Positions 23,360 to 32,649 of a stretch of DNA of 64,000 bases are shown here, in pieces. Below the pieces are notes generated by a model, which ran no database searches, was not told where the DNA came from, and worked only from the letters and a program-made list of their open reading frames with translations. This DNA is from Selaginella tamariscina. Lineage: Eukaryota > Streptophyta > Lycopodiopsida > Selaginellales > Selaginellaceae. Location of the stretch: positions 641,430 through 705,429 of the forward strand of contig PUQB01000051.1 of assembly GCA_003024785.1 (NCBI GenBank), given 5' to 3'. A program made the position numbers and the translations under genes. The stretch's first letter is position 1. Each line of letters starts with the position of its first letter.

Positions 23360-24600
23360 TGCCAGTCCGGGCCTACCACATGTCATCCAACCATAGCTGG
23401 ATAGGCCGGGGATTGAACCCGGGACCTCTCATGCCAGTCCGGGCCTACCACATGCCTAAGCTGAACACACCACACATCCCTACCTGCCAGTCCGGGCCTA
23501 CCACAGGCTAGCTTAGTTTTAACCTAAGCTGAACACACCACACATCCAACCATAGCTGGTAGGATTACCACACCACACATCCCTACCTGCCAGTCCTAAG
23601 CTGAACACACCACACATCCAACCATAGCTGGTAGGATTACCACAGGTCATCCAACCATAGCTGGACAGGCCGGGTTCAAGGCCCGGGACCTCTCATGCCA
23701 GTCCGGGCCTACCACATGTCATCCAACCATAGCTGGATAGGCCGGGGATTGAACCCGGGACCTCTCATGCCAGTCCGGGCCTACCACAGGTCATCCAACC
23801 ATAGCTAGACAGGCCGGGGATTGAACCCGGGGCCTCTCACACCACACATCCCTACCTGCCACAGGGGATTGAACCCGGGACCTCTCATGCCAGTCCGGGC
23901 CTACCACATGTCATCCAACCATAGCTGGACAGGCCGGGTTCAAGGCCCGGGACCTCTCATGCCAGTCCGGGCCTACCACATGTCATCCAACCATAGCTGG
24001 ATAGGCCGGGGATTGAACCCGGGACCTCTCATGCCAGTCCGGGCCTACCACATGTCATCCAACCATAGCTGGATAGGCCGGGGTTCAACCCGGCCCGGGA
24101 CCTCTCATGCCAGTCCGGGCCTACCACATGTCATCCAACCATAGCTGGATAGGCCGGGGATTGAACCCGGGACCTCTCATGCCAGTCCGGGCCTACCACA
24201 GGTCATCCAACCATAGCTAGACAGGCCGGGGATTGAACCCGGGGCCTCTCACACCACACATCCCTACCTGCCACAGGGGATTGAACCCGGGACCTCTCAT
24301 GCCAGTCCGGGCCTACCACATGTCATCCAACCATAGCTGGACAGGCCGGGTTCAAGGCCCGGGACCTCTCATGCCAGTCCGGGCCTACCACATGTCATCC
24401 AACCATAGCTGGATAGGCCGGGGATTGAACCCGGGACCTCTCATGCCAGTCCGGGCCTACCACATGTCATCCAACCATAGCTGGATAGGCCGGGGATTGA
24501 ACCCGGGACCTCTCATGCCAGTCCGGGCCTACCACAGGTCATCCAACCATAGCTAGACAGGCCGGGGATTGAACCCGGGGCCTCTCACACCACACATCCC
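23360..24600 (-). repeat. Derived satellite of about 73-bp units lacking the primer-binding site
   Basis: The repeated unit joins the T arm of the LTR (GGTTCAATCC) directly to the internal region (CCAGCTATGGTTGGATGAC on the minus strand). The sequence between AGCT and GGACAGG, which would hold the primer-binding site and the LTR end, is missing. Longer duplications are also present: the block around 23805-24115 recurs almost unchanged at about 24217-24530. Confidence 0.8.
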
Positions 24601-25141
24601 TACCTGCCACAGGGATTGAACCCGGGGCCTCTCACACCACACATCCCTACCTACCACAGGGGATTGAACCCGGGACCTCTCACACCACACATCCCTACCT
24701 ACCACAGGGGATTGAACCCGGGGCCTCTCACACCACACATCCCTACCTGCCACAGGGGATTGAACCCGGGGCCTCTCACACACACATCCCTACCTGCCAC
24801 AGGGGATTGAACCCGGGACCTCTCACACCACACATCCCTACCTCCCACAGGGGATGAACCCGGGACCTCTCACACCACACATCCCTACCTCCCAGTCCGG
24901 GGATTGAACCCGGGACCTCTCACACCGGTGTCAGGTGCTCTACCATTGAGCTACCTACCCGGGTTGTGTGTATATTCAGCTTAGTATTTAACACGCCCCC
25001 TAAGCTGAACACACCACACATCCCTACCTGCCAGTCCGGGTTGTGTGTATATTCAGCTTAGTATTTAACACGCCCCCTAAGCTGAACACACCACACATCC
25101 CTACCTGCCAGTTCGGGCCTACCACAGGCCATCCAACCATA

Positions 25142-25153
25142 GCTCTGATACCA
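25142..25153 (-). other. TRIM primer-binding site (initiator tRNA-Met)
   Basis: TGGTATCAGAGC on the minus strand, three bases after an LTR end ...TTTTCCA. Confidence 0.85.
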
Positions 25154-25429
25154 TATTGGAAAACAGATCTGGACAGTGTGTATATTCAGCTTAGTATTTA
25201 ACACGCCCCCTTAAGCTGAACACACCACACATCCCTACCTGCCAGTCCGGGCCTACCACAGGCCATCCAACCATATTGGAAAACAGATCTGGACAGGCCG
25301 GGGATTGAACCCGGGACCTCTCACACTGGTGTCAGGTGCCAGTCCGGGTTCAATCCCCAGGATCTCTCACACCGGTGTCAGGTGCTCTACCATTGAGCTA
25401 CCTGCCCGAGTTGTGTGTATATTCAACTT

Positions 25430-27130
25430 AGTTTTAACACTCCCCTAAGCTGAATTCAGCTTAGTTTTAACCACCCGGTGTCAGGTAGCTCAGTGGTTTT
25501 AACACTCCCCCTAAGCTGAATTCAGCTTAGTTTTAACCACACCGGTGTCAGGTGCTCTACCACTGAGCTACCTGCCCGAGTTGTGTGTATATTCACTTAG
25601 TTTTAACACCCCCCTAAGCTGAATTCAGCTTAGTTTTAACCACCCGGTGTCAGGTGCTCTACCACTGAGCTACCTGCCCGAGTTGTGGTATATTCAGCTT
25701 AGTTTTAACACCCCCTAAGCTGAATTCAGCTTAGTTTTAACACTCCCCCTAAGCTGAACACACCACACATCCCTACTGCCAGTCCGGGCCTACCACAGGC
25801 CAGCTTAGTTTTTAACACTCCCCCTAAGCTGAATTCAGCTTAGTTTTAACACTCCCCTAAGCTGAACACACCACACATCCCTACCACAGGCCAGCTTAGT
25901 TTTAATACTCCCCCTAAGCTGAACACACCTAAGCTGAACACACCACACATCCCTACCACATGCCAGCTTAGTTTTAACACTCCCCTAAGCTGAACACACC
26001 ACACATCCCTACCTGCCAGTCCGGGCCTACCACAGGCCAGCTTAGTTTTAACACTCCCCTAAGCTGAACACACCTAAGCTGAACACACCACACATCCCTA
26101 CCAGGCCAGCTTAGTTTTAACACTCCCCCTAAGCTGAACACACCTAAGCTGAACACACCAACATCCCTACCTGCCAGTCCGGGCCTACCACAGGCCAGCT
26201 TAGTTTTAACACTCCCCCTAAGCTCTCACACCGGTGTCAGGTGCTCTACCACTGAGCTACCTGCCCGAGTTGTGTGTATATTCAGCTTAGTTTTAACACT
26301 CCCCTAAGCTGAATTCAGCTTAGTTTTAACCACACCGGTGTCAGGTAGCTCAGTGGTTTAACACTCCCCCTAAGCTGAATTTAGCTCAGTGGTTTAACAC
26401 TCCCCCTAAGCTGAATTCAGCTCAGTTTTAACCACACCAGTGTCAGGTAGCTCAGTGGTTTAACACTCCCCCTAAGCTGAATTCAGCTTAGTTTTAACCA
26501 CACCGGTGTCAGGTGCTCTACCACTGAGCTACCTGCCCGAGTTGTGTGTATATTCAGCTTAGTTTTAACACTCCCCTAAGCTGAATTCAGCTTAGTTTTA
26601 ACCACACCGGTGTCAGGTAGCTCAGTGGTTTAACACTCCCCCTATAAGCTGAATTTAGCTCAGTGGTTTAACACTCCCCCTAAGCTGAATTCAGCTCAGT
26701 TTTAACCACACCAGTGTCAGGTAGCTCAGTGGTTTAACACTCCCCCTAAGCTGAATTCAGCTTAGTTTTAACACTCCCCCTAAGCTGAACACAGCACACA
26801 TCCCTACCTGCCAGTCCAGGCCTAAGCTGAACACACCCCCTAAGCTGAATTCAGCTTAGTTTTAACACTCCCCCTAAGCTGAACACACCACACATCCCTA
26901 CCTGCCAGTCCGGGCCTACCACAGGCCATCCCCTAAGCTGAACACACCACACATCCCTACCTGCCAGTCCAGGCCTAAGCTGAACACACCCCCTAAGCTG
27001 AATTCAGCTTAGTTTTAACACTCCCCCTAAGCTGAACACACCACACATCCCTACCTGCCAGTCCGGGCCTACCACAGGCCATCCCCCTAAGCTGAACACA
27101 CCACACATCCCTACCTGCCAGTCCGGGCCT
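25430..27130 (-). repeat. Derived sub-array built from the PPT/LTR junction and tRNA D-arm pieces
   Basis: Units alternate 'cttagttttaacactccccc' with 'taagctgaattcagctta' palindromes. Fragments carrying the tRNA-like D arm occur in both orientations: 'ctctaccactgagctacctg' near 25555, 25655, 26250 and 26515, and 'aggtagctcagtggt' near 25483, 26343 and 26448. Inversions and template-switch-like fusions have clearly occurred. Confidence 0.75.
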
Positions 27131-27756
27131 ACCACAGGCCATCCCCCTAAGCTGATCCCCCTATAAGGGGAATTTAGCTCAGTGGTTTAACACTCCCCCT
27201 AAGCTGAATTCAGCTCAGTTTTAACCACACCAGTGTCAGGTAGCTCAGTGGTTTAACACTCCCCCTAAGCTGAATTCAGCTTAGTTTTAACACTCCCCCT
27301 AAGCTGAACACAGCACACATCCCTACCTGCCAGTCCAGGCCTAAGCTGAACACACCCCTAAGCTGAATTCAGCTTAGTTTTAACACTCCCCCTACCTGCC
27401 AGTCCAGGCCTAAGCTGAACACACCCCCTAAGCTGAATTCAGCTTAGTTTTAACACTCCCCCTAAGCTGAACACACCACACATCCCTACCTGCCAGTCCG
27501 GGCCTACCACAGGCCATCCCCCTAAGCTGAACACACCACACATCCCTACCTGCCAGTCCAGGCCTAAGCTGAACACACCCCCTAAGCTGAATTCAGCTTA
27601 GTTTTAACACTCCCCCTAAGCTGAACACACCACACATCCCTACCTGCCAGTCCGGGCCTACCACAGGCCATCCCCCTAAGCTGAACACACCACACATCCC
27701 TACCTGCCAGTCCGGCCTACCACAGGCCATCCCCTAAGCTGAACACACCACACATA

Positions 27757-27768
27757 GCTCTGATACCA
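27757..27768 (-). other. TRIM primer-binding site (initiator tRNA-Met)
   Basis: TGGTATCAGAGC, three bases beyond the LTR at 27772-27887. Confidence 0.88.
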
Positions 27769-27771
27769 TAT

Positions 27772-27887
27772 TGGAAACATATCTGGACAGGCTAGGGATT
27801 GAACCCGGGCCTCTCACACCGGTGTCAAGTGCTCTACCATTGAGCTACCTACCCGGGTTGTATGTATATTCAGCTTAGTATTTAACA
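27772..27887 (-). repeat. TRIM LTR, intact copy with adjacent primer site and PPT
   Basis: This 116-bp LTR runs from TGTTAAAT to TTTCCA. It contains a tRNA-like segment at 27785-27854 with complete acceptor, D and T arms. A polypurine tract (AGCTTAGGGGGG) lies immediately upstream on the minus strand, and the primer site lies three bases downstream. It is the best reference copy for the family. Confidence 0.88.
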
Positions 27888-28173
27888 CGCCCCCCTAAGC
27901 TGAACACACCACACATCCCTACTTACCAGTCCGGGTTGTGTGTATATTCAGCTTAGTATTTAACACGCCCCCCTAAGCTGAACACACCACACATCCCTAA
28001 CTGCCAGTCCGGGTTGTGTGTATATTCAGCTTAGTATTTAACACGCCCCCTAAGCTGAACATACCACACAGGTAGGGATGTGTGGTGTGTTCAGCTTAGG
28101 GGGCCGTGTTAAGCTGAACACACCACACATCCCTACCTGCCAGTCCGGGCCTACCACAGGCCATCCAACCATA

Positions 28174-28271
28174 GCTCTGATACCATATTGGAAAATAGAT
28201 CTGGACAGGCCGGGGATTGAACCCGGGACCTCTCACACCGGGTTATGTGTATATTCAGCTTAGTTTTAACA
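28174..28271 (-). repeat. Terminal TRIM LTR (tRNA D arm deleted) plus primer site
   Basis: The primer site is 28174-28185 and the LTR is 28189-28271. The LTR keeps the T arm/B box and T4 run but has lost the anticodon and D arms. It ends the array. Confidence 0.8.
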
Positions 28272-28417
28272 GGTTGCACATGTCGTAATGCACAATCCTG
28301 TGATTGCTCTCTTTCTTGCCAAATTTCACCTATATGTTGGTGCATTCCTACAAGGGCCATCTTCAAGTCGACGATGGAAGCTTAAAGGTCACACAGCGTA
28401 GGAAGTGCTATTTACAT

Positions 28418-28424
28418 TATAAAA
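28418..28424 (+). promoter_or_regulatory. TATA box retained upstream of kinase copy 2
   Basis: TATAAAA in the same context as at 9765, 53 bp before the ATG. Confidence 0.5.
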
Positions 28425-28476
28425 CGTAAGTTTCTTTCTTAGAATTTTAGGTTTTTACTGCTTCCCGCATCTTTCT

Positions 28477-29266
28477 ATGGAAGACTTGTCATCTGAGGAG
28501 GCATTCCCATGCCTTACAGCGTCTTACTCTGTTGTCAAGCTAATCAGATCTGGATTACAAGGCGATGTATTCTTAGCACAAAGAAGAATGTGAACAATTT
28601 AGTAGCATGTAAGTCGATTTTAGAGGGGGTAGAAAGAAACAGCATCAGGATCCTGAAAAGGCTTAAGGGATGTCCAGGTGTGATCACCTTACACGAAGTG
28701 ATAGAGGAGGAGACTTGATTACAGACTTGTGCAGTTTGGATTTGGTGGACCGAGTGCACAAAAATGGAGGAGGCTTGTCTGAGAAAGAAGCTGCATTCAT
28801 CGTCAAAAGCTTAGCGAGAACCTTAAAAAGCATACATGGGGTTAGGGATTATCCATAGAAACATGAAACTTGCCCATCTTACGAAGTTAAGTTGATTGAC
28901 TTTGGAATGTCCATAGATGGCTTCAAGAAGAGAACCAAGTGAATGGTGAATATTCTCCAGCATCTGATGTATGCATCATGCATGAGATCTTGTCTGGTAA
29001 GAGAGCGTTTTCCATGTGGATGAGAGATTGAAAGCTCAAGAAGATCTCCCCAGGTTATTGAATTGGAATGGTGTAAGTGACGAATTAAAGGAGCTAATAC
29101 TTGGTATGCTGGACATGAATCCAGAAAGAGGTTCACTATGGATTTGCAAGTTTGACGATGAAGGCCTTGGTTCAGAACCAGGAAAGAGGAGGATAAAAGG
29201 AACAGTGACCTGGTTGACGATCTTTTACCAGATAAGAAAAGAATTCGAAGAACCGTACAACTTATA
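28477..29266 (+). pseudogene. CAMK-like kinase, copy 2 (decayed)
   Basis: This copy is closely similar to 9852-10793, including its upstream 180 bp and 3' flank to about 29350. The N-lobe is partly preserved (KSILEGVE, RILKRLKGCPG). The catalytic-loop HRD...N segment and the activation loop through the APE motif are deleted, and several frame breaks are present. It cannot encode an active kinase. Its sequence shows which reading copy 1 had before copy 1's indels. Confidence 0.85.
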
Positions 29267-29399
29267 AAGACATACTCTTGTTTTACATACATGTGTGTAA
29301 ATCTAATGCTATGTGCTAAACTTTATACTTGAATGTTAATGTGATTAATGAACACTCGATCGCTTGATATATACTAGATAATGAGTCGTTTAAGTACCA

Positions 29400-30745
29400 A
29401 TGTTTAGACAATGGATCGAAGAGAGCTGGTGAACTCCCCATGATCGTCACATGTTCCTCTCTGTCTGGTATTTGATCAGATATCTTACATGCCTTGGAAA
29501 CATTCCCATCCCCTGTAGCCAGCTTCCACCTTCGGCAGATGCACTGATCATGAATAAGTCGTTTTTCATGACATTCCATCAAAGAGCTTCTTAGCATCTC
29601 ACAGGTGCCCGGAGCAGCAAGGATGGCAGTCCAGGCAATTGGATTTGGATCGACGAACAAGCTCCTTGCTTCTGCACGATGCCACTCTCGGAATGTGCAA
29701 TTCCAGGAGTTCCGTGAACGCACGTTCCGGGCATATGCAACAATCATCACATTCCACGGCTCAGAGATGGCATCGTTTTGCGTGACTGATGCACTTTCCG
29801 AAGATAGTAATCTGTCTGTTCGGATCGCTTGTGTGACTGCTGCACAAACCGAATAAGAGTTTGGATAGTAATCTGTCTGTGCGGTGATCGCTTGCAAGGA
29901 ACTTAGCCTGGATGCGAGTGCCTCATAGATATGTATGTGTAAGGTCCACACAATGTGTATATGCGTGTGTTTCACATTAACAAATATGAGGGTTAAAGAG
30001 AGAAAATGTCATGCGCTAACGAACGGATTACCGTGTTCCGAATATATTGCACCGTATATGCCCTCTCATTCAGTTTCGACAACCGATCGAAGAGCGCCTG
30101 GCTTATTGAACTTCCACATCTACTGCGTATTCATTACGTTAAATGAGCTTATGTTCCTCTCTGGTATTTGATCGAATATATTCCGTCATTCATGTCGGAC
30201 TCCCTATGATCATGGTGCTCCATGAAACGGAGTCCTTGTCATGCCTCTTATTTAAACAATCATTGTCACACAGTGGTGTGCGGTGTATGCAGCTAGCATA
30301 TACAACGTCTGGCTTCTCCATGAGATCAAACAATCTTCAGGATTCTCAAAGTTCCCCACTCCGGGCATATGCACTGGCTCTCGTCTTTCTCCGGCATTCC
30401 TTCTCGCCTATCATACCTTGTTAACATCACATTCCACCTCTGGGGCATCTCCTCAAAGAATCTCTTAGCTTCTTCTAGGAATATGTACTGGTCGTGTTTG
30501 TCCATGAATACGCTGTTTTCTATCAAAGAGCTTCTTAGCCTCGTAGTAACCGAGATTAGGTAGGATCTTTAACAATCTCCTTGCTTGCAAGATGACCACT
30601 CTGGCCATATGAACTGATCATGCAGTTCCAGGAGACAGAGTTTTGCTGCCACATTTCATCAATCATGTTCTTGGCATGCTGCAGATGCCCATTCCAGGCA
30701 ATCATCACGTTGCACGAGGCCAATTGAACTGCATATGTTTGAAGA
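29400..30745 (-). pseudogene. PPR pseudogene
   Basis: On the minus strand, broken frames contain PPR S-type repeat pieces: WNVMIVAYARN, PNPIAWTAILAA, EEAKRFFEEMPQRWNVML and a 'caacgtgatgattgcctgga' segment near 30700. These align with the PPR gene at 55994, including 'aactctgtctcctggaactg'. It lies tail-to-tail with kinase copy 2. Confidence 0.8.
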
Positions 30746-30749
30746 GATA

Positions 30750-31868
30750 TTCAACAGAATTAAGATTACAGTACATAATTAACAGTGTAGGGGCTGAACG
30801 CCTTCGGAGTTTCCAAACCTGACCCTCCAATAGCGGGTTCATCAGATTCGGCTTGCCTAATCTGATTAAAGATTAAATGTTAAGAATATAATTATTAACA
30901 AGATGGAAGTATTACATAGGTGATATGTGTGCTAGATGAAAAACATCTTTTGTTAAATGTTAAAGAGGTATAATATCCACAGTAAATATACATAAAACAT
31001 AATTTTACCCTGAAATTTTATATTTACATATATATCCCTAAAAATTTTATATTTACATATTTACCTCTTTAGAAGGTTTAAACTTGAAAACCCTTCTATA
31101 TATATCCTTGAAAATAATAGTTTGTCTTTTAAAATAATAATATTAATTAAATATAATTTAATTCAATAAAATAATTTTAATAAAATAATTAATAATTAAT
31201 CAATGAAATAATTAATGTTTTTTAAGTGTTAAATAGAAAATGTTATAATAAAAAATTAAAATTTTTTTAAAAATAATTATATATATTGAGATATATATGT
31301 TTAATAAGTTGTATTTTGGACCTAAATTAATAAAATACAAATTCATTATAAATTTTTTGTATTTTTTAGAAATATTTTTTAATTTTTATTTTGAAATTGG
31401 TAAAGTTTTAAATTAGAGTTTTAGGGTATATATGTAAATATAAATTTTAATTAAAATTAGTTAATTCATAATAATTAAATTAAAATCATAAATATATATA
31501 TATTTTTCAATTAATATTATTATTTAAAAATCAAAATATTACTATTGAAGTTTTTCAAAAGTATGTAAATTTAAATTTTTTAAATAAGTATATACGTGAA
31601 TATAAAACTTTAAAGATATATATATAAATATAATAAATTTCAAAGGTATCATAAGACTTTAAACACCCCTTTCTAAAAATGATGTTTCCCACTTATGTGA
31701 TACAATATCAATGATTAAATATATAATAAAAATATTTAATTTAAATTTTATTAAGGAATAAAAACAGAAAATATATTAGTAGACTTAGAATTATTAAGGA
31801 TATATTTGAACTAAATGATTTAGATTTTATGTTAATTTTAAATTTCATATCCTATATTTACTAGAAAT
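30750..31868. other. Very AT-rich DNA, no gene seen
   Basis: Largely poly-A/T-rich sequence with 'atttacatatatatccctaa'-type short repeats. Confidence 0.55.
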
Positions 31869-32075
31869 GTGGACATACCAACGGGTGTCGGTCGTTTGTT
31901 TCGATTGTCGTGTGGGCGGCGGTGCGGGTTTAAGGTTAGTCGGAGGTGCGGGTGTTTTGCACAACGGCGTGATCCTCCCTCTTTCCGCTCGCCGCCGACA
32001 AGTGTAACCAAAACCGTCTGTAGAGGACGTTTGTGTGCGTTGTCGTCGGGATTAATACTTGTAATCTATTTGAGT
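31869..32075 (+). other. Short GC-rich island, unidentified
   Basis: An abrupt GC-rich segment with an Arg/Cys-rich open frame, adjoining the Helitron-like relic. It may belong to that element or to a LINE 5' region. No domain was recognised. Confidence 0.25.
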
Positions 32076-32373
32076 TTACGAGGCTGTGGAGCTTCCTCTG
32101 AGTGGCATTTTTGGTTCTAGCCAGGCCATGGTCTTGTTGTCATAGTCGGCAGGGACATGGGCTGTAATCTGCTGCATCACTGGGTTGACATTGTCTTGGT
32201 GCATCCAAAGGATGTGAGCATGGAGGGCCCCTGTTCTGTATTTTGTAGCGCAGTACATAGTGTGTGATGCGGCCCAGGAGCTGTTTGCTGCCGGTGATGT
32301 AAATCCAAAGGAATGTGTGCGTTCTTTTATGGAAAATCCTAGAGCACTCTACCGGACATTTTGTCCAGTTCAA
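32076..32373 (-). pseudogene. Helitron Rep-domain relic
   Basis: Across two minus-strand frames the sequence reads ...GRITHYVLRYKIQNRG, then ALHAHILWM, then VNPVMQQITAHVPADYDN. It resembles the Helitron-like N-terminal/Rep region, where a 'YxxxFQKRGLPHAH' segment carries the HUH nuclease motif (here HAH). One frameshift separates the halves. No helicase motifs are nearby, so this is a fragment. Confidence 0.6.
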
Positions 32374-32486
32374 CCCCTAAAAAGAAAACCCTAGAATTAG
32401 GTTTTACATAAAAAAGGTTGCTTATCTAGTAGGGTGTTTGCAATGGGTAGATATGCCTATGCATGTAAAATTAATATAATGGTTTA

Positions 32487-32575
32487 TAACATTGACTTAT
32501 TGGTTGGTTAGATTGCCTTATAACTTAAAAGGTCTAGGGTTCAAATCTCATTAACACTTTTTTTAATATGATATG
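32487..32575 (+). repeat. SINE-like sequence 5' of the LINE
   Basis: It has a tRNA-like layout: TTGGTTGGTTAGAT (A-box-like), a B box GGTTCAAATCT, then a T7 run. Confidence 0.4.
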
Positions 32576-32649
32576 GGTTAAGCACGTTTTAGAAAACGAA
32601 TTAGGTTTAAGCTCGTGATTAACACTTGACTAGACCAGGTCAATGTGTA

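Larger units (their letters stand above)
22400..28271 (-). mobile_element. Tandem and rearranged array of a miniature LTR retrotransposon (TRIM) with a tRNA-like LTR
   Basis: Read on the minus strand, the unit is as follows. The LTR is about 117 bp, starts TGTTAAAACTAAGCTGAATA and ends TTTTCCA. It is followed by spacer ATA, the primer-binding site TGGTATCAGAGC (3' end of initiator tRNA-Met), and an internal region of about 90 bp holding 'GGCCTGTGGTAGGCCCGGAC' and 'GGTAGGGATGTGTGGTGTG'. A polypurine tract AGCTTAGGGGGAG precedes the next LTR. There is no coding capacity; open frames in this array follow the repeat and should be ignored. Many units are deleted, fused or inverted. This size, tRNA-Met primer site and copia-like PPT are the hallmarks of TRIM elements, for which tandem arrays are known. 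No target-site duplication was found around the array. Confidence 0.85.

Noticed and set aside
23821-24810. Open frames of up to 107 codons with NPGPLMPVRAYHMSSNHSW repeats
   Set aside because: They follow the TRIM-derived satellite unit, whose length leaves frames open in several phases. No start context or domain.
22038-28271. CRISPR array (regular repeats)
   Set aside because: Repeats are contiguous, variable in length and plant retroelement-derived, with no unique spacers or cas genes. The DNA is eukaryotic.
31869-32120. 83-codon Arg/Cys-rich frame as a gene
   Set aside because: Isolated, no domain, and adjoins transposon relics. Kept only as an unidentified island.
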